The notes below the pieces were generated by a model. That model was not told the origin of the DNA and searched no databases. It saw nothing but the letters and a program-made list of their open reading frames with translations. A stretch of 64,000 nucleotides of DNA from an uncultured Planctomycetaceae bacterium (GTDB taxonomy: Bacteria; Planctomycetota; Planctomycetia; Planctomycetales; Planctomycetaceae). The stretch spans positions 1 to 64,000 of the forward strand of contig CAIOKE010000324.1 of assembly GCA_903858815.1 (NCBI GenBank), read 5' to 3'. The position numbers were made by a program, and so were the translations under genes. Below, piece after piece: positions 37,543 through 45,401 of the stretch; positions within the stretch are counted from its first letter, which is position 1, and each line of letters opens with the position of its first letter.

Positions 37543-37769
37543 GGGATTGCCAGAACCCACCGAGTGACAATCAGCAAGCAGGCTGTCAAACAATTGGAAC
37601 GAACGCCATTCAGAATCCTGAACAGTGAGTATCATTACAATTCGGGGAGTTTACGCAATCCTTAGAGCTTGCCTTTTTGAAAAAAAAGCAAACGCAGTAC
37701 TACGGGTGGGAAAAGATCGTTTACAAAAATCACTTTCCGCGCCTGCCGAAACTACATGCTTCTCCGCGA

Positions 37770-38375
37770 TCAAGCAGATAAAATACGCCGATTTCGCAAT
37801 ACTCGGCGTCCAATCACACCGCCCACGGCGGCCAACAATGCCCATGTTCCTGGTTCTGGCACTGCCTGGGGAATTCCTACCAGAATTTGCTCGGTGTCAC
37901 CAAATGGGGCAAATGGATCGAATTCAAATGTCCCGGAAATACTCGTGGCCGTGTTCATGATGTGGGAAACATTCGCCGCACTCGCAATCTCCGTAGGAAC
38001 TGCCGTCGGAGAGACAATACTCAAAGTGAGTTTGCTCAGATTCGTTCCCAAAAGACCCGACTGATCGCCTGTCCAGTTTGTGCGAACCCGGAGGGTATTC
38101 TTGTTGGTCAAGACGGAAACTGTATTCGTCTTGCTGCCATCGAGTGCGGACCATGTATACGTGCCACCACCCACACGATTCACGACCAGCGAAGCCTGAG
38201 TAATGGCGGCCACTGCCGTTGCCGAGGGTGTGTACTGCAGCAACAGAGTCCACGTAGAACCCGCGTCTGTTGCCGCTGATGCCCCCTCCAATACTCCCGT
38301 TACGTAAATTGACTCAGCTCTGGCTGGCGACATACCCAACAGCAACGCACACACGCCGCAAAGTACGAATTTCAT
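37770..38375 (-). CDS. PEP-CTERM protein, substrate C of the exosortase locus
   Basis: A 201-residue exported protein: signal peptide (about 1-20, ending SPARA), a body starting ESIYVTG, then STWTLLLQYTPSATAVAAIT, a TNWTGDQSGLLGTN segment like that of substrate B, a SAANVSHIMNTATSISGTFE segment like that of substrate D, and the tail VPEPGTWALLAAVGGVIGRR. Start: ATG at 38375; a run of nine G lies 14 bases before it. The gene is 88 bases downstream of the TPR gene on the same strand and could be the last member of an exosortase-TPR-substrate operon. No enzymatic motif was found. Confidence 0.88.
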   Translation of the reverse strand: MKFVLCGVCALLLGMSPARAESIYVTGVLEGASAATDAGSTWTLLLQYTPSATAVAAITQASLVVNRVGGGTYTWSALDGSKTNTVSVLTNKNTLRVRTNWTGDQSGLLGTNLSKLTLSIVSPTAVPTEIASAANVSHIMNTATSISGTFEFDPFAPFGDTEQILVGIPQAVPEPGTWALLAAVGGVIGRRVLRNRRILSA

Positions 38376-38389
38376 GTTTGACACCGCTT

Positions 38390-38398
38390 CCCCCCCCC
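38390..38398 (-). promoter_or_regulatory. Nine-G tract upstream of substrate C
   Basis: On the minus strand G9 is followed by AAGCGGTGTCAAAC and the ATG at 38375. The tract is the same length as the one before substrate B. It lies in the 5' leader at the edge of the ribosome-binding region. Confidence 0.55.
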
Positions 38399-38463
38399 AA
38401 AGAATCACAAATTCAGATTCAGGCCTTGAACAGACAAAGGCCTTTGCGATATCCGCAAGCGTT

Positions 38464-40179
38464 CTATTTCTCGCGATCGGTAGACGAAGGAACACCATCG
38501 CTTTTCCGCAATTGTTCAACCATAGCTCGGTGAATTTCCGCCTTCGGAAGATTTCCAGCCGCCTCCCAGGCTTTTGCCAGGTGCTCGTGCACTTTGTGCA
38601 GGTTCTGACGATCACTCAAGGCTCGCTCAAAGTCAGCAATTGCCTCAACCACTTTTCCCTGCCGAAGCAGAATCTTCCCCCGAGTGTCGTAAATAGCTGG
38701 TTCGTCCGGCAGGTATTTCAGAGCCTGTTCCACCAGCACCAGAGCCTGTTCCATGTCGGCCTCCGGTTGCTCCACCATCACATCCGCCACATTGTTCAGC
38801 AGGCCCGGCATCCCGGGCGCATGCTGGTTGGAAATCTCGAAATGCTCCATTGCACTGGCGATGTTCGCGGGTGACTTCGATAATTCTCGAGTCCCCAGAA
38901 TGAAGTGGACGGTTCCCGGGGAGACGCCAGCAACCAGGGCGGCCTCCAGCTGCTGCTGCAACCGTTCGTCCGAAAGTTCACGCACCCCGCCAGTCAGGGC
39001 TAACTCGTCAGTGACACGTGGATCGGAGGGACTCAGATTGATCGCTCGAGTGATCTGGTCAAGAAGCATGGCGACATCGGTATCGGATCGAACCGGTTGC
39101 GTTCGTAATCGCGCACAGTGATACAGGTAAGTCTGCAGCAGCAAGTCCTTCAGTTCCTCTCGGTGTCCACTGTTCGACTCTGCCGCTTCAATGATCAAAG
39201 TTGCAGCATCCAGTTCTCTTTGTGCCAACAGCAAGGCTCGAACGAGGCGTACAAACTCCTCCAGTACAAAAGGTTTGTTTGAAGAATTCTGCAGCATTTG
39301 CTGGGCCGCAGCGTCTGCAGCAGCCTGTGCGTCTGCCGTGTTCCCAAGACTTGTCTCGACCTCAGCCAGTGAAAAGTAGGCCTCCGCAAATCCGCCTTTT
39401 GGTTGCCTGATCAGCGATCTCAGCACAGTTCGGGCGAGTGTATTCTCCCCGCGCATCATGAGGCCAGTGGCCCGCATAAACAAGGATCGGGAATGCTCGG
39501 GATTGCGGCTGAGGATCCATTGCAGCGTCGCGTCAAGCCCTTCCCACGACTGGTCATCCGGCAGTTTTTCTGCGGCAAACCTGCGAAATCGTCGTTCGGC
39601 CAACCACTCCCCGGCTTTCAAATACCCGGACTGCCTCATCACCGCTGTGGCCGTCTGCCAAGCTCGGTCCTCTTCCCCCTGTTCAGCCAGCAGCACAGCC
39701 TTTTGCAGCACATGATCAGGCTCTTCCGGCTGTAACACAGCCAACTGTCGCAGGAAGAATTCAGCCCGCTGGTACTCTTTCGCCTGCAGTTGTATACGAA
39801 AGGCTGCTCGCGCTCGCAGCAGCAGTTGTTGCTCTGTCGGCACCAGCCACAGCTCCAGCAGCACCGGACTAAATACTCCGAGCACTGCAGGCAAGCCTGT
39901 CAGGAAATGCAGAAACTGTCGCGTCTGAAGAAATCGCAGCAGGAACGCAAATGATTGGATCGCCCAGAAAATGGGATTGATGTAGCTCAGCCCGGCAGGC
40001 ATCTTACGCTGGTCTGACCCACTGAGCGATTGGCTGCTCTCACGAATCCTCAGGACCTCACGGAACCAGCGTTTCCATCCGGCCCAGGATTTCCCCAACT
40101 TTCGTTGGTAATAACCAAATGTTGTCGACAGCCACTTCTTCAGTGCTGGTATGCTGAATTTTTTCCTACGACGGCTCAT
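38464..40179 (-). CDS. Membrane-anchored TPR protein coupled to the exosortase
   Basis: A 571-residue protein with a very basic N-terminus (SRRRKKFSIPALKKW), one hydrophobic region around residues 70-115 (NPIFWAIQSFAFLLRF and GLPAVLGVFSPVLLELW) and then a series of TPR-like helical repeats. The last repeats are clearest: YDTRGKILLRQGKVVEAIAD. It is a paralogue of the divergent gene at 42058-43767: both share NP(I/F)FW, PTE, PG(T/F)VHF(I/V)LGTR, PGLxNNxADV and AIADFE in the same order. The start ATG overlaps the exosortase stop (ATGA), so the two are translationally coupled. A scaffolding role in exosortase-dependent sorting is likely but unproven. Confidence 0.85.
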   Translation of the reverse strand: MSRRRKKFSIPALKKWLSTTFGYYQRKLGKSWAGWKRWFREVLRIRESSQSLSGSDQRKMPAGLSYINPIFWAIQSFAFLLRFLQTRQFLHFLTGLPAVLGVFSPVLLELWLVPTEQQLLLRARAAFRIQLQAKEYQRAEFFLRQLAVLQPEEPDHVLQKAVLLAEQGEEDRAWQTATAVMRQSGYLKAGEWLAERRFRRFAAEKLPDDQSWEGLDATLQWILSRNPEHSRSLFMRATGLMMRGENTLARTVLRSLIRQPKGGFAEAYFSLAEVETSLGNTADAQAAADAAAQQMLQNSSNKPFVLEEFVRLVRALLLAQRELDAATLIIEAAESNSGHREELKDLLLQTYLYHCARLRTQPVRSDTDVAMLLDQITRAINLSPSDPRVTDELALTGGVRELSDERLQQQLEAALVAGVSPGTVHFILGTRELSKSPANIASAMEHFEISNQHAPGMPGLLNNVADVMVEQPEADMEQALVLVEQALKYLPDEPAIYDTRGKILLRQGKVVEAIADFERALSDRQNLHKVHEHLAKAWEAAGNLPKAEIHRAMVEQLRKSDGVPSSTDREK

Positions 40180-41441
40180 ACTGTCACCCACATGGTCGTT
40201 GCAGCGTCCGGTGAAAGCTCGACAGTAATTCGGTGTTCAGACTGATCGTCCACGCAGTTCCTGCTGGCCGCTCCAACCGCCGGTGCTTCCGCCGCCTCTG
40301 GCGGGGTTGAAACTGCCGGGATCGCTGGTGGAGGTGCTGGCATGGACCGGAAAAATCCTGGCAGCACCCATGCCGGTGCGGCAGTCAACAGCACCGCAAC
40401 GGCCACCACAATCGCCATGCCACGCTGGCCGCTGGTGAGTGCTGACCAGGTGGCCTGCTCGGAACTGGCGATCTTTTTCGCTTCAGAAGATTCTGCCGGC
40501 ACGACAAACAGCCAGTTCCATGCGAGCACAAACACGTTAATACGGTCGTATTTTCGAGGGTCATCGGGTATTCCACCGAAAATGAACTGAATAAATCGAT
40601 CTGTACTCAGCAGGAACGGGATCGCCAGTCCCATGGCCACATAACCAACCGCGTCATGCTTCCAGCCTGTGGTCAGGTCAACGTTGAATCGCACCTGCGC
40701 GACGGCGATTGCCAGAACGCGACCCACATTCATCAGCAACGCCCAGAAGATCGCGGTGCTCATCAGTAGCCCGGTGCGAACGATCGAGTACTGTCGATAG
40801 GCACCGATGGCTGCGGCGATAAACATTACCGTGAATAGAGACTGAACGCCGGAACATGCCTCGGCGACCATCAGTGGGACGCCAGTCATAGGTTGGAGAA
40901 TGTTTCCCTCTCGAATGTGGTCGATCTTCATCACGTTGAGGAAGTCTGAAGCGATACGGGAGGTGATCAACTGCAGCCGCTGCACGGCTCGTTCGTCAAG
41001 ATTCAGCGGAGGACGCACTGTCATCAGAATCGGGAGTGCGAGGTAAAGCAGTCGTCGTCGTGTGTCCTGTTCTTTCCAGAGGTCCAGCAGGAGTGTGAAC
41101 AGCAGGGAATAGCCGATGTAGCACAGCCATGGAGAAGACCGCAGGGATCCCAAAATGGTGCTTGTCACAGCGATCAGGATCGCTGCCCCTCGCAGCGACT
41201 GTCGCAGCATATTCCCGGAAAAATCGGGTTCCTGAGATGTGCGAAGTGAGGCCAGAAACAGTGTGGAGGCGAACGCAACAGGGAAAAACTGATAGTATTC
41301 GCGAGTCCAGAGTTGAGTCAGGTAGGCGTAGAGAACGGGAGCGAATGCGAGGGACAGGGCACCGAACGCCAGCATCAGTGGCGACCGCAGCAGCTCCGCA
41401 AAACCGGCGGGTTCCTGATTATGAGAAGTCACAGTGCTCAT
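40176..41441 (-). CDS. Exosortase (planctomycete XrtU-like)
   Basis: A 421-residue polytopic membrane transpeptidase-like enzyme that recognises PEP-CTERM tails and cleaves them. About eight hydrophobic segments lie between residues 20 and 345. The catalytic triad expected of exosortases is visible: Cys196 in EACSGVQSLF, Arg241 in MNVGRVLAIA and His262 in WKHDAVGY. After the last span there is a Pro/Ala-rich tail and a short polar end (NCVDDQSEHRITVEL) rather than a full EpsI-type domain. Start: ATG at 41441 with AAGGAA upstream; the long open frame to 41963 has no membrane or exosortase character. It is coupled to a TPR gene downstream, and a TPR paralogue diverges upstream. The XrtU assignment is by overall impression; the exosortase family itself is certain. 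Confidence 0.9.
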   Translation of the reverse strand: MSTVTSHNQEPAGFAELLRSPLMLAFGALSLAFAPVLYAYLTQLWTREYYQFFPVAFASTLFLASLRTSQEPDFSGNMLRQSLRGAAILIAVTSTILGSLRSSPWLCYIGYSLLFTLLLDLWKEQDTRRRLLYLALPILMTVRPPLNLDERAVQRLQLITSRIASDFLNVMKIDHIREGNILQPMTGVPLMVAEACSGVQSLFTVMFIAAAIGAYRQYSIVRTGLLMSTAIFWALLMNVGRVLAIAVAQVRFNVDLTTGWKHDAVGYVAMGLAIPFLLSTDRFIQFIFGGIPDDPRKYDRINVFVLAWNWLFVVPAESSEAKKIASSEQATWSALTSGQRGMAIVVAVAVLLTAAPAWVLPGFFRSMPAPPPAIPAVSTPPEAAEAPAVGAASRNCVDDQSEHRITVELSPDAATTMWVTV

Positions 41442-42057
41442 TTTTTGCGATTCCTTGCCCTGCAGGCAAAACGGCAGCGCGGTTATGGCGATATCTGACC
41501 GGTGGATGACCGCCACCTTGAGGATGTGGGCGCAACCTGATCCATCGTCGTAGGGCAGTCTGCCATACGTGTGAGATTCGTCAGCCAAATTCAGGTTGGC
41601 TGATGGCAAATCGCGGTTGAAATTTGGAAATCTTTCGTCAGGACTGGCATTCGGCGTCAGAATCGTCAGATTCGGATGCTGAGGGAAATTCTGGTATTCC
41701 CGGAAGTGCTTTGCCAGTTTCGGAGGGTATCCCGGGCGTGGCTTTGGAACACACGAAGGAGCGGCCCCACTGCGAGTCGACTGCAGCGGGGGGAGTTTCG
41801 GGAAGTCGGAGTGGTTTGTGGCATCGGCACGGAGTCTGCTGAATTTCTTCAGCGATTTTCCTTTTTTTTTTATGTGGTGGATCGCTTGCCGAATTACCGT
41901 GTGGTAGATTTGATGATTTAGGTTGTTTGCCTTAAATGGTCGGCCTGCCGTGATTCTGCACATTTTCCGGGGGATTCTGTTCGGTCAGGTGGCCGGGTGG
42001 GTCTCCTGATCAGCCAAGCCAAACGATTTCCACCTTTGAACCCCTGCAGGTATCTGG
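41442..42057. other. Divergent control region of the sorting locus
   Basis: A 616-base gap between the exosortase operon (minus) and the second TPR gene (plus). The half near the plus-strand gene is AT-richer and contains ten consecutive T at 41862-41871. I looked for the sigma-54 TGGCAC/TTGC pattern linked to some PEP-CTERM systems and did not find a convincing match. Both transcripts must start here. Confidence 0.5.
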
Positions 42058-43767
42058 ATGTTTCGCTGGTTTAAAAGAACTCGCCGCAGCCTTCGCGACT
42101 GGTCGAAAGACCGCCGTCGTTACCTGCGTTACCAGTGGCACCGAATGCTCAGTGGCATCTTCGTGTGGTGGGAAAGCCTGAAGACATCTCACGAAGACGG
42201 CGTGCCGCTCGCAGAAGTTGGCGGTCGAAAATTTCAGCGTCCGCCGGTCAAGGTGGCCAGTTTCCTGAATCCCTTCTTCTGGTTTGCAGGTGGCTTCCAG
42301 TTTCTTTACCGGTACTTGCTCTCCAGACGCCCAATGGATCTGGTGGTCAGTCTGCCTGGATTCGGCGGAATCTTGGGGACGTTTTTTGTCCTCTACGCCT
42401 ATACCCCCACAGAAGCAGAATTGGTAGAAAACTGCCGCAATCGTATCGAAGTTCTGGGTTCTGATCAGCAGTATGATCTTGCCGTCTGGTATTCGAAGTT
42501 GTGGCAGTCTCTTCAACCGTCCGAGCCAATGGCATACGTAGCCGAGTCGGACCTGTTAAGATTGCAGGGGAAGTCACAGCAGGCACGTGCAGTACTTGAG
42601 CAATTGTTCAGTGTGACTCAGTACGAACCCGCACTGGTTCGAATCTGCCGTGATGACCTTGCATTGGCCACAGCGGGCACGCTCGGCCAGCAGGCTCAAA
42701 TAGACCTGTCCGACCGGCTTGCTTGGTTGGGTGATCGGCTGGCCAAAGATCCTGAGGTGCAGTTCCTTGTGGGTACCTATCACATGGATCGTGGGGATTT
42801 TACTGCCGCTCGGCTGTGTTTTCAGAATGCGGGCGAAACCAAGTCAGAGTACCAGGTTGGGGCTTATCGGTCGCAGGCGATATGCGAATCGCGGTTGGAC
42901 ATGCGGGCTGCGTCGCGTAGTACGGCATCGTTTGGCGCGGACATTTGTCTACAGCAACTGGCGGCATTCGATGCTCGCCCAGAGTCATTGAAGACCTGTT
43001 GCGAACTGCTTGTGCTCAGTTTCCGTGAGTCTGAAGCGGTCAAGCTGCTTGAGGGGCGGCTGTCAAGAGTGTCTGAGAGTGAAGCAGAGCCATTGCGATT
43101 TTTGTTGTCAGAAGTGCTTACTCGTTGGTGTGAACGCAAGCGGGTCGCTGGGTTTAAGAACGCGGAAGAGATGGCTGAGTGCCTGCAATTACTCGGCAGA
43201 GCATTGACTGCATTTCCTCGCAATGAAGGGGCCCTGAACGAAGTGTCGTGGTTCGCGAATACAGCCCCTGACAGCATCGAAGTTGAATCGTTATTGAATC
43301 AGATTCTGGACTCAGGAATTGACCCGGGTTTCGTGCACTTTGTGCTTGGAACTCGTGCCGCCATCAAAAATCCGCCAGATGACGCTGCTGCCCAGGAACA
43401 CCTTGGGCGTGCTATAGCTCACAACGCTGGTTACCCGGGTCTGATGAACAATCTGGCTGATGTGATTGCCAGGACGGAATCTGCTGATGAAGCTCAATTG
43501 AAGAATGCACTCGCGTTGGCCGAGCAGGCTGTTTCACGACTGCCGAAAGTGCCTGAGGTTTACGACACGCGTGGCCGCATTCGGCTGCGTTTGGGCGATG
43601 TTGAATCAGCTATCGCGGATTTTGAGATAGCAATTCGATCTCCAAACTGCCGAGTTTCCAGTTACGAAGGTCTTGCGACCGCCTATGAAAGGTTGGGCAA
43701 TCATGACCGCGCTCAACACTATCGGCAGTTACGGAACAGTTTAGAGGTGTCGGAAGAGTCGGATTGA
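42058..43767 (+). CDS. Membrane-anchored TPR protein, paralogue of the exosortase-coupled one
   Basis: A 569-residue protein with a strongly basic N-terminus (FKRTRRSLRDWSKDRRR), a hydrophobic region around 80-123 (NPFFWFAGGFQFLYRYLL and GFGGILGTFFVLYAY) followed by PTEAEL, and TPR-like repeats to the C-terminus. The C-terminal repeats closely follow the partner gene at 38464-40179, for example PGFVHFVLGTR, PGLMNNLADV and YDTRGRIRLRLGDVESAIAD. Start: ATG at 42058. It is divergent from the exosortase operon and 52 bases upstream of PEP-CTERM substrate D, probably in one transcript with it. It is inferred to be a second adaptor of the sorting machinery, perhaps with a different partner or substrate preference. 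Confidence 0.85.
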   Translation: MFRWFKRTRRSLRDWSKDRRRYLRYQWHRMLSGIFVWWESLKTSHEDGVPLAEVGGRKFQRPPVKVASFLNPFFWFAGGFQFLYRYLLSRRPMDLVVSLPGFGGILGTFFVLYAYTPTEAELVENCRNRIEVLGSDQQYDLAVWYSKLWQSLQPSEPMAYVAESDLLRLQGKSQQARAVLEQLFSVTQYEPALVRICRDDLALATAGTLGQQAQIDLSDRLAWLGDRLAKDPEVQFLVGTYHMDRGDFTAARLCFQNAGETKSEYQVGAYRSQAICESRLDMRAASRSTASFGADICLQQLAAFDARPESLKTCCELLVLSFRESEAVKLLEGRLSRVSESEAEPLRFLLSEVLTRWCERKRVAGFKNAEEMAECLQLLGRALTAFPRNEGALNEVSWFANTAPDSIEVESLLNQILDSGIDPGFVHFVLGTRAAIKNPPDDAAAQEHLGRAIAHNAGYPGLMNNLADVIARTESADEAQLKNALALAEQAVSRLPKVPEVYDTRGRIRLRLGDVESAIADFEIAIRSPNCRVSSYEGLATAYERLGNHDRAQHYRQLRNSLEVSEESD

Positions 43768-43819
43768 GTTTTCTTTTCTGCAAGCAGGCGTTTACCGCTT
43801 TTCACTTTTGGAGGTTTCA

Positions 43820-44482
43820 ATGAAACGTGTTATTTTCTCTGTCCTCGCAGTGCTCGGGTTAGCCGCCAGCGTTTCCGCTGAGCAGGTTTACTTCCGAGGA
43901 ACTGCAACGACCACCGCTGCTCAAGACCCGGCGGGTCTGTTCAATAATCGTCTCTGGACGTTGTTGCTGACTTACACGCCCAACAGTTCCGGTCCGGCAA
44001 CACTCACGGCGGCATCCTTGTTTTTCTATTCCAACAATGCTACTGATCACAAGAACGAGGCTTTCAGTCTAATTGCTGCCAGCAACGTTTCTCAGGGGAA
44101 CGTGATCGAAGTGCAACAGAATTCAGGATCCAACAACGACGGGCTGAAAATTGGGACTGAGTTCGGTCCCTCGGAACTTGGACGCGGAGCCAACTCCGCT
44201 TACTACGATAATCTCGTTATTACGGGTACCTCGGACGTAAGCAATACCAACGGCACCGTGGCCAATATTCAGCAGTTGGCTGCACTTGGTAATTCGGTAA
44301 GCGGGACATTCCGCCTTGATCCTCGCCCATCGGGCTCTGGTACGTTGCAGGTGAACCTGACAGGGTTTGTTGCAGTTCCCGAGCCAAGCACAGTTGCTTT
44401 GCTGAGCGGCGTGGGCCTGGTAATTGGTCGACGAGTTTGGAAACGCCGTTCTGCTAAGAAGCAGAACGTTGCGACCGCTTGA
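43820..44482 (+). CDS. PEP-CTERM protein, substrate D of the exosortase locus
   Basis: A 220-residue exported protein: signal peptide MKRVIFSVLAVLGLAASVSA, a body starting EQVYFRG, then NNRLWTLLLTYTPNSS, a long polar Asn/Ser-rich middle with no counterpart in the others, the TVANIQQLAALGNSVSGTFR segment, and the tail VPEPSTVALLSGVGLVIGRR followed by WKRRSAKK. Start: ATG at 43820 with a perfect GGAGG five bases upstream, unlike substrates B and C. It follows the plus-strand TPR gene closely and is probably co-transcribed with it. No enzymatic motif is seen. Confidence 0.88.
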   Translation: MKRVIFSVLAVLGLAASVSAEQVYFRGTATTTAAQDPAGLFNNRLWTLLLTYTPNSSGPATLTAASLFFYSNNATDHKNEAFSLIAASNVSQGNVIEVQQNSGSNNDGLKIGTEFGPSELGRGANSAYYDNLVITGTSDVSNTNGTVANIQQLAALGNSVSGTFRLDPRPSGSGTLQVNLTGFVAVPEPSTVALLSGVGLVIGRRVWKRRSAKKQNVATA

Positions 44483-44520
44483 GAACCATCATCGAATGCG
44501 GATCTTGTCATCATCGGTGA

Positions 44521-44553
44521 GTCCCTTTCCTGATGCCTATCACGGAAAGGGAC
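44521..44553 (+). terminator. Stem-loop after substrate D
   Basis: GTCCCTTTCC pairs perfectly with GGAAAGGGAC around a 13-base loop, 39 bases past the stop codon. There is no T run, so it may stabilise the 3' end rather than stop transcription on its own. Confidence 0.5.
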
Positions 44554-44760
44554 ACCATCAGTGGATTCGGAAGTACGATGCTTCCAATTGCGTTCAAATC
44601 GAGTTCCTGTGTCTGCAGGTCAAATCACAGTGGTGCACCCGGATCCGGTATCACTCTGAAACTGACCATCAAACACGGATGAACTTAAAGAAAATCACCA
44701 TCTGCCGCACTTGGACACGAGGTCAATCGCGGTGACGCTTTGAACATGGTGGGGTTTTCA

Positions 44761-44845
44761 ACATCTGTCTGAGGTACGTCTGCTTGACCCACAGATGTGG
44801 GATTTCCGGGGCCAGTCGAAGTTGCAAATTCGGCTGGCCCTTTTT
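44761..44845 (+). ncRNA. Possible small RNA or orphan leader ending in a terminator
   Basis: Two consecutive hairpins lie on the plus strand: ACATCTGT (44761-44768) with ACAGATGT (44791-44798), and then GGGCCAG..CGAA with TTCG..CTGGCCC (44809-44840), followed directly by five T. No open frame with protein character leads into it and the nearest upstream gene ends 280 bases earlier, already followed by its own stem-loop. Confidence 0.35.
44809..44845 (+). terminator. Strong intrinsic terminator
   Basis: GGGCCAGTCGAA pairs with TTCGGCTGGCCC (one mismatch) around an eight-base loop and is followed by TTTTT. Confidence 0.85.
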
Positions 44846-45401
44846 CTGCGCTGACACAAATGAGATTCCCTGGAATCCACTTGATGAAAGCCCCTCCCGG
44901 CAGACCGCATCGCATGGCACGCTCTCCGTCTCGAGAGACTCTCGCGTTTCCTGCACCCACGCCACCCTCCGACTCCGGTAAGATGGGCGTCAACCCCGCA
45001 ATAGCTGCACCACAGTCCCACTTGAGTGCTTCCACATCTGCTGCCTCTGGATCGGAAGTGGCAGGGCCAGCATTCCGTAAGGCTCCTGCGTGTGAGATTT
45101 GGCGTGGAGGGCTTATCTCGGGCTAAATCGCAAGCTCCGTTTTCGTTTCCGTTCCTCAGGTCGTTGACAACTGCCCCCTCAACGCACCTTGGATGATGCC
45201 ATTCCCATGCTCACCCCCAGTAGGATGGGCTTCGACCCGTCAACGCCTTCAACCACTCGCCTCCAAACACTTTCCTCCCTCCCCTTCCCCCCTGGACATC
45301 GCCCCTCAGGCCGGCGTGGTGGATTTGTCCCTGCGGGTTTGGCACAATGATCTCACCACCGACACCATTTGAGTTCCAGAACGCCACTGTGGATTCCGAG
45401 C

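Larger units (their letters stand above)
44483..45401. other. Long non-coding stretch before the ethanolamine ammonia-lyase gene
   Basis: In this 919-base gap I see the stem-loop at 44521-44553, a possible small RNA or leader with a strong terminator at 44761-44845, and two related short segments containing GATGGGC and an ACCC(C/G) tail at 44976-45000 and 45219-45240 that look like decayed dispersed repeats. No cobalamin riboswitch could be recognised although the downstream enzyme uses that cofactor. Confidence 0.55.

Noticed and set aside
41442-41963. N-terminal extension of the exosortase to 41963
   Set aside because: The extra 174 residues are polar, His/Pro/Asn-rich and lack membrane segments. 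The ATG at 41441 has a good ribosome-binding site and begins right before the first membrane domain.
41442-42057. Sigma-54 promoter controlling the sorting locus
   Set aside because: Some PEP-CTERM systems use sigma-54 with PrsR, but no TGGCAC-n5-TTGC-like pair was found in the divergent region and no prsK/prsR genes are present.
45383-45389. GCCACTG, reminiscent of a conserved cobalamin-riboswitch segment, before the ethanolamine ammonia-lyase gene
   Set aside because: The other conserved segments (GGTG with GGGAA and the AGYCMGGAGACC box) are absent in the preceding 200 bases, so it is a chance match.
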